DNA of 64,000 nucleotides from Galerina marginata (lineage: Eukaryota; Basidiomycota; Agaricomycetes; Agaricales; Galerinaceae). Numbering within the stretch: the stretch's first letter is position 1; the number at the start of each line of letters is the position of its first letter. The stretch covers positions 806,001 through 870,000 of the forward strand of contig JAECYW010000024.1 of the NCBI GenBank assembly GCA_023014335.1, written 5' to 3'. Below the pieces are notes generated by a model. The model was not told the DNA's origin. It saw nothing but the letters and a program-made list of their open reading frames with translations, and made no database searches. The translations under genes and the position numbers were made by a program. This document shows, piece by piece, positions 12,603-24,744 of this stretch.

Positions 12603-14087
12603 ACATCACTCACGCCACATATCGTAGGCGGACTATTTTTGGAGAAAAAGTGGAAGGCAAGTCTTTTCGTATGTTTGTTTGAAAATTGATGGTTAGTCTG
12701 TTTGAAGCTCCAAGGAAGATCAAACAGTCGAGATTCAAGAGACCAGCTGGTAGAGTCAGACGTAAGATCAAACCTTCCTGATGTGTTCCAGTCCTATCTA
12801 TGATTGGTGTCCAGCGCCCATTTTTGGCCTCCGGATCTGTTCCCATTTTGTTTCAATCATTAAGATCCACCGTTTTTATATCCCACACTTCCTTCCTCTG
12901 ATTATACAGATCACACCAAGAACACGTCCTCACATTATTGCATCGAAATTTCCTTTGCGTGGGTACCTAAGGGGCTGAGTTCTCGAGACCGCGAAGGTCG
13001 AGTGTTCCGAGTCAGCCCACACGGACACGATCCAAATAGGAAGACGAAGAATGTTGACGGCGACTCTTCGCCTAATAACCATCTTCACAAGCTGGACTCC
13101 TGCTAGATCCAATCAGGAACTGGGTCTCTATAAAGTATAATATTAAATCTGGAGGATGTGATATACGAGTACATTTGACTTGCTATGGTTATAATAATAA
13201 TGTTTGACCAAGTAAAAGAACGAAACAATTAAGGGCCTGACGGGGTGAAAGTACCATCTTAGCTAGTCGGTACTTGGTGGGTACTCCACGGAACACAGAA
13301 ACTGCGGTCCAGGAAGGGGAAATGTGCGGTTATTTTGATCGCACCGTCCTTACTCAAAGCCCATATATGCATCACTTGGAGTCGAATTATAGTCGGTCTG
13401 CTTCGTAACGCATACCAGTGATACCGCTCAAATCCCATAGCCTTTTTGCCTTCTGGCTTGCACCAAGTCGACCGACACCTTTCGGAGGCGGCGTTGTACC
13501 AAAACAGACGTCGTATATTGTGGGCCGTAGACGCGCATCACATAAGCACTCAATTTGAGTCCGGTTAGGAGACAAAGTTATAGATGCCATTATCCTGCCT
13601 GCCAGCTGTTTCGAAAATCTACTCGTAAGTATGAGTATTTAGGGCATAGATTCGAAAGCGGCTATAATATTCAGAGCGGCTATCACTGTGCATAATCCTG
13701 GGACCATCGAAGGTGCGAGGGTGTGGGTTTCGTCAGAGCATCGTTGACATATGCATTCCAATCGAAAAGCCTTCAGATCCTGTTGGCAGAGAACCATCTC
13801 GATGTTACGCCGAACTTGTTGCGGGTCCATAAATAGCATTCGCACGGCTTACATAACAGTCCGCGACCGCCGGAAATGATACGATGAGCCTACACCGGTT
13901 ATTCCCACTGATCTATCCATCGATCCAAGCAAGCTGCAGTCACTCGGAAATGATTCAACCTGAACTTCCTGTTGATGAGTGCGCTGACATCTTAGACTTC
14001 TCAGCAGCCACGGCATCTGGGCTAGTTTCGACGAACATATAATAGGACGGCTGGAATCGTTTTATTACAATTCCTCTCTTTTGCGTT
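12603..14087. other. Divergent intergenic region between P450 and GMC genes
   Basis: 1.5 kb that should carry both promoters. A minus-strand frame at 13639-13845 contains RRNIEMVLCQQDLKAFRLE followed by CICQRC. This weakly resembles the cysteine cluster after a SET domain, but it is too short to call. Nothing else is recognisable. Confidence 0.35.
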
Positions 14088-16134
14088 ATGTGGCCTTTTA
14101 ACACTTACCCAGAACTGAAAGCTCAAGAGGTCGCAAACCGAACGTTTGACTATATCGTCGTGGGAGGTAAGTACCCGTCACTCATGACTTCAAATATTTG
14201 AATGAAGTACGACCATTTTGTTAGGGGGTACTGCGGGATGCTGCCTTGCTGCACGTCTGAGTGAAAGTCCAAACACATCCGCACTTGTCATCGAGCGTGG
14301 ACGCATAGGCGACACGTGGCTCGCTAAAATTCCTCTTCTGTCCGCCAATTTGTACGCCAGTGACGCTTTCTGTGCTATATTCGACAGCGCACCAGTCGCC
14401 CATGCCGATGGCCGGAAGCTGGATACGATTATTGGAGAAGGTCTTGGGGGCGGGTCACGGGTCAACTCCTGTGTCTACACACGAGGCATAGCCGATTACA
14501 ACAAGTGGAAGGAAATGGGTCATCCAGATTGGGGCTATGATGAACTTGAATCCCTCTTCGCGAAGTCAGAAAACACGTTGACCAAACAAGCATCTCGTTT
14601 CAGGGGAAAGAAGGGTCAGTAGGTTCGGTGTTGTAACCCCAACGCGCGACTCACGATATCATTTATAGGTCCGTGGATGAATCAAACGATTTACGAATTT
14701 GCCTTCAAACCTCATGCTTAGTAAGTAACGATCCTTTCTCATGTCGTAGAGGAGTTCGATAACTGAACCCGGCGGTTATAGCGTATACCAAGCCGCAGAG
14801 CGCCTCGGATTTCCTCACATCGCAGACATCAACTCCCCAGATGAGCCAGCGTCCGGTATCGCCACGATGGATATCACAACAACTGCTTCAGGTCAGCGCC
14901 ATAGTACAATGCATGCATTCCTTCCCCAGGCTGTGGCGGCGGCTCGCAAGGCTCACTTGCATGTGTGCCCAAATACAATTGTCTCGCGACTTGACATCGT
15001 GGGCGGCAGTAAACCCAAGGTCAAAGGAGTTTTCTTTCAGAGCGTCTCAGGTGGCCAAGAATTCAAGGCATTTGCGCGCAAAGAGGTTATCTTGTGTGCT
15101 GGCGCGGTTACCAACCCCCAGATATTGATGTTAAGGTATGTTTCATTCGATGTCATGAAGCCGGTACAATAACGCTGTGCCAGTGGCATCGGTCCAAAGG
15201 ATCACCTCAGGCAGTTCAACATCGACGTAATTAAGGATATGCCAGGTGTCGGCAATTATCTTGTATGTTACTTTTTTTGTCGTCCTGTCCTTTCTTTTCA
15301 TCGTCGGCTAATTTCGTTGACCTATAGGGCGACCACTCAGGGGTTCCTACATCATGGGAAGTCCCAGTCGACGACTCTCTTCATCTCGTCTACAACAAAC
15401 CTATGCGAGTGCTGTGGGATTTTATCCGCTACATGACGTCTGGAAAAGGACTATTCTCGTTGCCCTTCTTGCAGTCGTCGCTCTTTGTGAACACCTCGCT
15501 CCTCAATGATCAATCCGAGCTCATGAGCAGTGATAGGTCGCGCCTCGACGTCAGACAGCCGAAAAACATTCCTGACATCGAAATTATGCCTAGTCATCAC
15601 CGAGCCAATGCCCTTCCAAAAGATCCAATCTTGGATAAAATCGGAATCTTCAATCTCACCACGACACTCGTGCAACCCAAATCTCGTGGATCGATACGTC
15701 TTCGCTCCCGCAATCCCCTCGAACGACCCCTTGTAGACCTTGGCTTCCTCGCAGATCCCGACGACATCATCACGTTACGCAAGGGCCTACGCCTTTCTCT
15801 GAAGCTCGCAAAACAGATGACTATTGAAGGCTACCCGCTCAAACCTGTTGCCTCCCAGCTCCCAAACTCGGAAAGCGACGAAGACCTGGACAGATACATT
15901 CGCCAAAACATACGGAGCTGTTTGCATTATATGTCGAGTTGCAGGATGGCCCCGGAGGATGACCCCAACCCTGGAGTGGTTGACGATGAGCTCAGAGTGC
16001 ACGGTATTGGAGGACTTCGCATCGCTGATACCTCCGTTTTCCCAGACACGATCTCAACTCATACGATGGCTGTCGCCGTTGTTGTGGCAGAAAAGTGCGC
16101 TCAGATGATTCAAGCCCAAAATTCTGCGCGTTGA
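14088..16134 (+). CDS. GMC oxidoreductase (FAD-dependent alcohol oxidase/dehydrogenase)
   Basis: Flavoenzyme of the glucose-methanol-choline family; in these fungi usually an aryl-alcohol oxidase-type enzyme making peroxide, or a pathway oxidase. Six exons: 14088-14166, 14225-14614, 14669-14720, 14782-15135, 15184-15262 and 15328-16134, all joins in frame, about 585 residues. The first intron splits the FAD-binding glycine motif (VVGGGTAGCCLAARLSE). Next come GEGLGGGSRVNSCVYTRG (GMC signature 1) and VILCAGAVTNPQILMLRSGI (signature 2). The C-terminal domain has LHYMSSCRM, matching the His-x-x-x-x-Cys-Arg-Met block with the first catalytic His, and DTISTHTMAVAVVVAEK, where the second active-site His/Asn is expected. 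I see no clear signal peptide (the start is MWPFNTYPELKAQ), so an intracellular pathway role is more likely than a secreted ligninolytic one. Divergent from the P450. Confidence 0.88.
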
Positions 16135-16949
16135 CCAGGAGCACTGGACCGTAATAACGGTATTTATATTTAAGTACGATACCGACGTAAGATGTAGCCC
16201 TAGCCCGTTCAAGTTTCCTTCAATGCACATACCATGTTGACGTACCGGTCGCGCTCTTGCTGCAGATCCTTGGCCAATCCTGAGTAGGAACGGACGACTC
16301 GACACTCCTGTTCTTCACGGCTTCCCCGTCTTCGACAGGCGCGGAGATAGCTCTCGTAGCTGCCAACAGTGTAAAGCTCGAAAACCGGCATTTTATCAGA
16401 CGCATGCACTTTCTACCAGATTAGCTGCTCGTCTAGCTAACTATCCTGGTGGAGGCAACATTTACCTGGATCATGGATCGTTCAGGGTTTCGGAAGGATT
16501 CAGCCTCAGCCTGATGCTTTGAACCTCCTCTTTGTCGCCTAGATTGGAAGAGCCAAGAAGGTGAGTTCGGGCCTAGGACTTTGAGGTTTCCTTGACGTCG
16601 CCCTGAAATTCAACACCGATATCGAGCTCGGCTTCTCATGATCAACGACAATGGATTTCAAATTCAATTTCTCAACATCAACGTGAACGGCATTGACCCA
16701 GCGAATTTCATTTAGACATACCTGACCTTTCCGACGGGACCCGCAGGTTTCCTGTACGGGGGTATGTTACACCAAGTCCACCCTCGATCACGTCTATCTT
16801 TCATGCATAAAATACAGACTCTGGGTTGTTTGTCACTCTACATGAATATCCATAAGATAATATCTCGGAACCACTAACCGTCTGTATAAACCTCTACGGG
16901 TTTTCTACCAGTCTTCCAGCTATTCCTTGGTGATACGTGGCCACTAATT
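16135..16949. other. Intergenic, no gene recognised
   Basis: 3' flank of the GMC gene, followed by sequence without family motifs or convincing splice structure. Confidence 0.35.
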
Positions 16950-16956
16950 GTGATAT

Positions 16957-18084
16957 TGGTGTTGCACAATCCTCGGTAACGTGACGGGCCGGGTTTGTAA
17001 CGTGTCACGGCCAAATCCGTCACAAAAGGTGATACTGCGCGATTACTTGAGTTCTGGAGGGTTTCCCTCCATTTTTTTTGCACATTACTCATATAACAGT
17101 TTGTACAAAGCAATAATGCATCTTAATAGCTATGTATAGGTGAATTATCATGAGAAAATTGGTGTACATACCAGAGTCACAGTTGATGCCTTATGCTTCC
17201 CAAGGTAAACCAACAAATTTTTAATAACCATTTCTGTAGATTATTGTAGCCCTTAATTTTCTGAAAATTTTACATCTTATTTTATGAAAATCGGTTGAGA
17301 AATGGGCGGGTTATGACCTCTTGACGAAATCTTGGTGACTTGTTCCAAAAATGGACGCCTTCCCGATATGGCTGACGCGCGACAACACGTCCTGCAAATG
17401 TGGCTCAAACTTGTAGAAGACGTAGTTAGGTCATTTCTCAATCGATTTTCATGAAAAAAGGTGCGTTGGAATCTTAAGGACAAGGGCTTTCCGAAGCTTG
17501 ACAGAGATTCACATATTTATGGTATGTTCTTTGCAATAATTACAGACATTTCTTGCACCAGGAATTGCATGACCCATAAAGCCATGAAAACTGAAAATTG
17601 AGACAACATTTGCAGGGATAAAATAATCTAAATTCCGATAGCTTTAAGGTGATTAGAGCAGAATTTTTATTACTGTCTCCTAAGTAGGTTAAAGTGCCTA
17701 ATTCTAGGGTATAACTCGCCAATAAAGTCGAAAATAAAAATTCTGCTCTGATCACTCGATTAGAATTTAAATTCTAAGCAAAATACATCTGCCAAGCATG
17801 TTCATAGGTTTTGTGGTTGAGGAGATATGGCACATACACTCTGGAGGCCTTAATTTGGCAGGGAGATGAGCCTAATTCCGCATTTTTAGGGTAGTAAATA
17901 TAATTCTTCCACTGAGAACACTCTAAGTGGATGTAATGACTCAATATTATCATATTCAATCCAAAAAATATTTTATATTGGTGGTGTGTAAAGCACAAAG
18001 TCGATGTCTCAAGAAATGGGCCGTGTCACGCTGTGATGCCGGGTGTGACCGGCCATCACACTTACCGGGGATTGTGCACCACCA
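16957..18084. mobile_element. Non-autonomous TIR DNA transposon, about 1.13 kb
   Basis: The two ends form an imperfect terminal inverted repeat: TGGTGTTGCACAATCCTCGG at the left and, on the opposite strand at the right, TGGTGGTGCACAATCCCCGG. Similarity continues inward through GTGAC/GTCAC-rich subterminal sequence to about 17020 and 18016. The element is flanked by a direct repeat GTGATAT at 16950-16956 and 18085-18091, a plausible 7-base target duplication. The interior is AT-rich and has no transposase frame. An internal inverted repeat lies at 17650-17755. The superfamily is unresolved: 7-8 base duplications would fit hAT-like, P-like or KDZ-type elements. Confidence 0.75.
17650..17755. 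repeat. Internal inverted repeat inside the TIR element
   Basis: Arms GTGATTAGAGCAGAATTTTT (from 17650) and its reverse complement ending at 17755 match over 23 bases with one mismatch, about 60 bases apart. This could fold as a hairpin, or be the ends of a nested smaller insertion. Confidence 0.6.
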
Positions 18085-18091
18085 GTGATAT

Positions 18092-20157
18092 TGAAGGTTG
18101 AATTACAGAGACCGAAAAATTTTCCCGGTCTTAAGCGCAAAAGAAGTCAGAGCTGGGGCGGAAGTTGGGAGAAGCATAAGCCAGGGATCAAGGCCTGAAA
18201 CGAAGAACCAAATGGTTAAGCGAAATTCATCGCTTACCCGGGCGGCTGAATTGTGCATCTTTGGTACAGCTGATTAATCCAGAGATATTGTCGTCGGTCG
18301 ATGAGAGGAGGTGGCAGGCTATAGAAGAGGTGCAGAATCTTCGTCAATGCACATGTGGTACACAGAAAGTTATCATTTACAACTCGCACCGTCCGAACAT
18401 CATACACTGGGTGTGCGGGTACTGCGTCGTACAGGTCCTGCATGTGGGAAACAAATGATAGAGCACACCGTGTGTTCGACGACAGAGGGTGACAGAAGAT
18501 GGTGGGGAATATCAAAAAGGCTCTAATCTCGACCTCGCACTGGTCCGACGTCCACAGCCAATCTTGAGCTTAAGTGATAAGCATGGAGGTAGGAGGCACG
18601 CGGTCCTGCCCTGTGGCCAGCAACAGGACCCGTGAAAAAAGATGGATCACGACGCCGCAGATTTAGGTCCGGCTGCCAACATACGACCATCGTTAACCTT
18701 GCCCGCAGCAATATTCTCGAGAAAACGGGGGCCCTCGATGAGCGCAGGTCTGAGTAATATTGCCATGAAGTTTCAGGTGTACGTTGGCAGACTCGGATGA
18801 GAGACGTAAATTTCGATCATTCAGCATGGCATTCGAGGAAGATGACGATGGTTACGACTGCCTAAGGTCACCCAAGGTCAAGTAGTTAAAGCCAGTGGTC
18901 AATAACGTCTCGAGAGATTGTTGACAGAACCGTGCCCCGGGGAGACGAGGGACAAAGGCCATAAATCGATAGTACCACGGATTTGGAACTTGTTTAGAAA
19001 TTCAAGATACCGACAGAAAAATTGTTAGGAGGCCAGCATCAACGGAGAAGGCGGTGTCAAGTGAAATCAGGTATGAGTTTCCTCGGCACCCATACACAAG
19101 ACAGGGAAGATGTTGAAACAGCACTCGCGCTAACAGCAGAATCATTGTGGGGATATATTACACAGGATGTTCGCCATGCCCTTGCGAGGTTGTTCGAGAA
19201 CTCCGCTGTCCCGTGCGTGGGGTATAAGAGTCATCCGCGAATCACTACAGCTCGGCTGATTTTAGAGCCTAGCCTGGACTCTAGATGGAAGCAGGATTTT
19301 TTGCTAATGGACGCTGGTGACCTCAGATTTAAGCAAAACACACAAGCCTGGCAGGAATGGTTTCTACAGCACACAAGACCCCTCTGGGCACTCGCAGGAG
19401 CGCCAACAATCTGTAAACTGACCGTGTCTGGTTTCTGGAGTAGCATTTACTCCCAGAAGCGAGATCTATGCCAGGTAGATGATCGCTAAACCTGCGTGTG
19501 GGTCATCGGATGGGTGGACCAACTTTTTACTAGAAAAGGACCAGGCTAATAACGACAAGAGACTTTGGGGACCGATCGATGATCAGCTGTTCGAGAGGAA
19601 GAGGGACGAGACAAGCCGCTCACAAGCCAGAAACCGACATAAAGGCAGAAGACTCGAGGATGCTGCAAGATGGACGTCGCTGCCAACACATGAAATTATT
19701 CAATGCAATGCAGGAATCGCTTATGCAGGCGCATAGGATTTTGGGTGCATTCCAATAAACATGACTGTCGTGGCGCCTTGCGAGGCCGCATGGCTTGTCC
19801 GCTCCCCCAGGCCTGAATCCGCGCAGGGTCACTGCAGCCTGTTTCTGACTCGTAGTTTTTGAGAATCGAGATCAACTGGAGGATTGGAGACACAGAACGA
19901 TATAGGGTATCCTCGGCGCACATGCAGCAGCAATCAAGGGATGGGATGAAGGGATTCGGATCGAATAATTAGAGCTATAACTGCTGGGCATGGCTTGAGA
20001 TAGCGGCAAGTAAGACAACTGCCAGTGGATAAACTTTTGGTCACCTCGTGGCGTGTGAAGTTTCTGAAAGCCCAATATGCTGCAGCGAATAGGAATGGCA
20101 GAAATTGAAACGGCGCTTCGGCCCCACCTTGCGTCACCTTGGTTTTCTTCAACAATC
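18092..20157. other. Repeat-derived or unassigned sequence
   Basis: No confident gene. A plus-strand frame at 19022-19489 (155 codons) includes TQAWQEWFLQHTRPLWALAG and could be a remnant of a transposon-borne protein, since a helicase scrap and a MITE lie just downstream, but I do not recognise the family. The frame has no clear partners. Confidence 0.3.
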
Positions 20158-20166
20158 ACTATTTGC

Positions 20167-20330
20167 CAGGCTCCTAAAACCAGCCGCTCGTATCGCTCGT
20201 AGCTGCATCCTAGAGTAGGGAATTTGTCGTTGTTTACATGGCTGTGCAGATAAGATAAGATATGGATATTTTCCCTACTCTAGGATGCAGCTCCTTATGA
20301 GCGATACGAGCGGCTGGTTTTAGGAGCCTG
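20167..20330. mobile_element. 164-bp foldback MITE
   Basis: Two arms of about 55 bases, beginning CAGGCTCCTAAAACCAGCCG at the left and ending with its reverse complement at the right, surround an about 50-base spacer. A direct repeat ACTATTTGC is present immediately outside both ends (20158-20166 and 20331-20339), a 9-base target duplication. The arms differ only by a few changes near the loop (CGTAGCTGC against CCTTATGAG), so the insertion looks recent. The length of the duplication and the long TIRs suggest a Mutator-like MITE. Confidence 0.88.
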
Positions 20331-20339
20331 ACTATTTGC

Positions 20340-20497
20340 TAAAAGTCGGAAGGGGTAATCGTAACGAGGCTACTCTTGTTCGAGATGCTCGAGAAAGCTT
20401 CAGTGGCGTCGAATACATCGTCGTCGACGAAATTTCGATGCCGTCTTGCCACGGCCTAAAGGGTGCCAAGTTCCAACTCTTTCCTTCTTCGCTATGA
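20340..20497 (+). pseudogene. PIF1/Helitron-type DNA helicase fragment
   Basis: A short open frame contains FSGVEYIVVDEISMPSCHGL, which matches the Walker B (DE-[IV]-S-M) region of PIF1-like helicases carried by fungal Helitrons. The frame ends at a TGA at 20495-20497, and no Walker A block or later helicase motifs are recoverable. The 164-base MITE was inserted directly in front of it; without the MITE the frame stays open some codons upstream. It is a dead piece of a larger helicase gene. Confidence 0.55.
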
Positions 20498-21569
20498 CCT
20501 TTCAAATCGCCCTCTTCCAGGTTACCCTAGTTTGGTACCCGGACAGCTCCAAAACATGTTTATGTTCAGACTCAAAACGCCGTGACGCGCCGCGCGGGAA
20601 ATTGATCTGAGATCACATGACAGGCTTGTTTATCAGTCAACGCGAATCCCTTTCCGCTCTTTCAACACAACTTCGTATACGGCAGCCTCTGGGGTGTTGC
20701 AGCACTGGTCGCCACAGCAGCGACCATTGCGGAGCAGCCGGTGCTACACCCCCTTCAAGACAGGCATCAGAGGCATCAACTGGACCGGGGTCTGCACCAA
20801 CCCAGATGCCTCCTCACCAGCCAAGCCTCTGTAGCCCGTCACTCAGCAAGCCCTGGTCGTGCTCACCGCCTTTCTTTTATCCAATATGCATTATCGACCC
20901 ACTCATGCAGTCTCGCCATTAGACCCCAGGCCAGTATAGCCGTCTTCACCTCGCCGCCTTTCTTACTCGCTGCCTCACCACGAACTCACGTACTCCCTCC
21001 GGCTTCCATCCTTACCGCCTTTGGGCCCACGCCCAACCTCGCTAGCTGCGCAGCTCATCAGCTGTCACACGCCCGCCCGGTGCAACCGAGACGGCCTTTC
21101 GATGTGCGACTCTCTCGACGCAGACGCCTGCGGCTTACCCATGCGAGGCCGGTAGAGAAGACGGAAGTAATCGTTGGGCTGCTTAGCGCTTAGCGGCGAG
21201 GTACCAGCCCCCTTGGTGCGTTTGAAATCCAATTCCTTTAGCCCCGCCTGACCCCCTGCCCCTAGGAAAACACCTTTCGTGGAATGCTTCAGAGGCAGTC
21301 ACTACTCCACACCCGCTGCCCCAGCACTGGCCCGAAGTAGTGGTTCCAGGATCAGCATTAATCTCAGACCACCATCGCCAAAAGAACGACCCGCCCGGCA
21401 CGCAGCTGTACATAACAACTAAGCCTGTTTCCAGGTCTCAATGGGGTCTTGTACAGGCCGCGCGCAGCGTAGGCCCACACCGCCAGTTCTCTTCGACTGT
21501 CACTATTTGCTACCTGTAATAGAGTACCGTATCCGAATACGGACGCGCAAGCACACCGGAGCTTCCTTC
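20498..21569. other. Unassigned GC-richer stretch
   Basis: Several overlapping plus-strand frames between 20617 and 21193 are rich in Pro, Ser and Ala. Their composition looks coding-like, but no single frame runs through and I recognise no domain. It may be a decayed gene. Confidence 0.25.
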
Positions 21570-23220
21570 TACCTTTAAATCGTTAAACTGGTATGAACCT
21601 CACGGTCAGTAACTTTTCTATGCACTCAAGAGACGATCCATCGATGACAGACCATGCGGTTCTTCCAGGTTCATCCTTTTTTTTTTTTTGGCTTTTACAA
21701 CCTAGCTTCAACCCTCAGCTCAACTTTACTCGAGTAGGTGAGAAGCGGTATCTTGCGCGACACTCGACCAGCCTATTTTCTTCCATTTTTTCACAGGCTT
21801 TTACGACACAAAAATCAAGAACATCTCACCGACGCTCAACGAGCCCCGTCGTTAGTTTGTAAAGAAAGAAAAACGCGGCTCCACAGATAATTTGTATCCG
21901 TCCCTGAAGCCCGCCTCCAACCTCTCTCAACTAAACTAAATTGTCCTCTATTTCTATAGCACCCTCACTCGAATTCATATACGCCCAAGTCGCTCATGAA
22001 CCATTCCCTCAAACGCCGACAGCTAATTTACTCTCATGAGCTTGAACGTAGTCAGAGATTTGATCTCAGCCAAACTTAAGGTGAGAAATGAGCGCTGGTG
22101 CGACTCAATCACGCTATTGATGCTTTCTAGTTTTTCCAGATCGTCTTCACCTCGCACAGTGCCTCTGTTACGTCTCTGACTCATCCTGGAAACAAGAACC
22201 AGGTATGCATCCCGCTGGTGACTAGTCAATCGCACGGCAGTGCGTTGGTCCAGTGGATGACGGGTGCGACCAGGTGATCTCAGGCGTATCTTGTTATTGG
22301 AGCCGAACGTGCTCGTTGACGACCTCAGATTTAGGTCTTTAATATCTCAACTTACATCCGCCTCGGTCCATGCAAGACGCTCATACCCTTTGTGTCGGAC
22401 AGACGTTTTCGAGGCTATATCTCGGTTCTCATCCATTTGCTGGCGACACCGCTGAGACTTTAGGCTGCATTTGTACCCCTATCAGACGTGCGTGCGCTTG
22501 GCACTGTCCATCCTAGCGACGCGCGACTTCGCCATTGAACCTGAGGACGAGTCAATCGCGGCACGGAAGCAGCTTTTGATCCTGAGCGATTTTGTCCACC
22601 AGGTTCCACTTACTCTTGCGATACGGCTCCGGACCTTATTTTCTGCGGCAACTCGAACGATGGACTACTCTTGAACTTATCTTAGGCGCTAAGCTGATGC
22701 TTTGCGTCTTGAAAGTAAGTCCAATCGTCTTTGGTGCAGTTTATTTGTTCACCTATTTTTTAATGAATCAAGGTACCTCCCGTCTCATCGAAATTCGGGC
22801 GAGATAAGCCGTGCTCCCCGTTTTTCCCTTTTCGCATCAAATTCAACAAACGTGTCCTTAGGTGAGGTGTTAACATGGGTGATCCACTTCTGAACGCCGG
22901 TCTTTGAGATTCTTTCAGTGTGGTGGGGACATCCCATCGTCTCTGCCCCATGCATAGTCTTAGGTTTTGCTGGACACACTTCGGTGGGCAGGCGATCAAC
23001 ATCTTGGCAGCTGCATTGGCTTGTGAAAAGCAAGAATTGGCAGATACATTACCAAATTACCAGCCACTTGGAGTTCAGACCCCTTTTGTACGCGGCTTCT
23101 TGGAACCTCAATGGAGTCACTGGATGCGATCTTAGACTGCCCTACCCCCCATGCCTCCCTGCTTTCATACTTCAATCGATGTCCCTCATTTACGACGGCT
23201 GTATAGATGTTACACCGTCG
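21570..23220. repeat. Segmental duplication, block 1, left part
   Basis: Collinear with 31795-32950: for example CTCACGGTCA followed by TTAACTTTTC-like sequence near 21600 and 31832, and GATTCTTTCAGTGT near 22908 and 32663. Similarity is broken by indels, and block 2 is shorter. I see no gene inside either copy; frames are short and not shared between copies. Confidence 0.7.
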
Positions 23221-23303
23221 CTCATATAAGCAAAATGCAGCATTATCCTTGATTCAAACCTTTAAAGGCATAGCTATGATTGGGTCCTCTGCTGTAATGG
23301 TCG

Positions 23304-24744
23304 TTAATAAATTCCGTGCTCGTATGTTGCGCCTGTTTCAATTTCTGTGGTCTTGGACATCTGGATCACAACGGGATTGCGCTGTAGGAATCTCCTTAGA
23401 GTCGTTCTCTCAGGGAAAATGAGAACTCACATTCATGAGTTCACGAGAACCTTGACCCAATGTCGACTGTCGTCCAGGGAATTCAATAAACTTTTGCTCC
23501 CGAAGAGCGGTTCGTCCATTCAGTCTTTGAGCATATCTTGAGCGAAGGAGGTCAAGTATCGTCTCTTGGACTTACGTTGCTAGTAGCGTATTTGAAAAAA
23601 CTGGAAAGTTCTCCGTCAGATGGGTAAATTAATTCCCGACAACGCACCACTTACCTCGTGCCAAGGACATGAATATCCCCAACCAAATGACTGAAGAAAT
23701 TTCGTCTATTTCGATGTCATTTCTGTGTAACGACGACAAAACTCACAATTGTTCGGCATTACAAAGAACTGGATTATATCAATAAGCAGGCTGGGAGCGG
23801 CAGTTGAGAGTACTCACACACACGAGCGCCAATGAGCCGATAAAACTGGTGAGGATACCAGTTTCTGAACGACGTTTCAGACAATATCGCGGTGCGTGCT
23901 GAAAGATTAACTCACGAAGAGTCCAAGTGGTGATTTTGTCAATCGCTAATGAGGTACTAGCGACATCATTAGTTTCCACAAATGCAACCACATCGTGAAT
24001 TGATTTACCTTCGAAACCCATTTGCTTTCTGAGCGTCCAGATAATAGCACAAGGACAGGGCGAGAAATAGGTCTACCACGGAACACAAGGCCAAAACAAG
24101 TCCGGAAAGCCATTTCCATTGGGCCATAAACTCGGCGACGGAGTGCATCCTCCAAGTTTCGGATGTCAATAGGAATGTCAAACCACATCGCACTAGAGCC
24201 AGTGCCCAGCACAACAGCGAGATGAAAAGCTTTCCGCTCACAACGCGGACGCGCTCCACTAAGAATATCTACACCAAACCAACAATGAGGTCTCGATCAG
24301 CGTTGGGTGAGCATGGTTATTGCGACTTACCTGCACGATTGTACCAATGATTCCACTCAGAGAAATTGCCCCTCCAAAGGATTTAGGCAAAAGTAGGAGC
24401 GCTGCAGGATTCTGGTACTCATTCACTGTGATATAATAGACGCCATGGCATATGCAGATGCAGTGTGCTAACTCGCAGAGCCTTCGAGAACTTGTTATAT
24501 ACGACGTCACGATATTCAGTTTTTCGTATGACTCACCATACTGTCGTGACCTTTGCGATAAAAAGTCAGTATTGGCCGGAAGCAACAGGGTAGTTTTACG
24601 CACCATTGCTTTGAGAGACACCCTATCCTTCGGGAAGTTGGCATAGTAAATGTAGGCTTGAACTGTGCTGACTCCAAATAAGCAACATGAAACGATGAGG
24701 CCGATTAAAAGTGCTCCTAGTGTGCTGTGGACCTCGACAGGCAT
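23304..24744 (-). CDS. DUF6534 membrane protein, copy a
   Basis: Function-unknown Agaricomycete membrane family with about seven TM segments. From the ATG at 24744: VHSTLGALLIGLIVSCCLFG, then AYIYYANFPKDR, a 14-base microexon at 24537-24550 (codes VTTVW across the joins), CELAHCICICHGVYYITV, FLVERVRVVSGKLF, WKWLSGLVLALCSVVDLFL, IDKITTWTL, TGILTSFIGSLAL, FFVMPNN, VIWLGIFMSLAR, VFSNTLLAT, LNGRTALREQ and a C-terminal exon ending TGATYEHGIY and TAA (23306-23304). All nine or so introns are short and every join I tested keeps the frame, so the gene appears intact (about 330 residues). It sits in a block absent from the otherwise matching second duplication unit. Confidence 0.82.
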
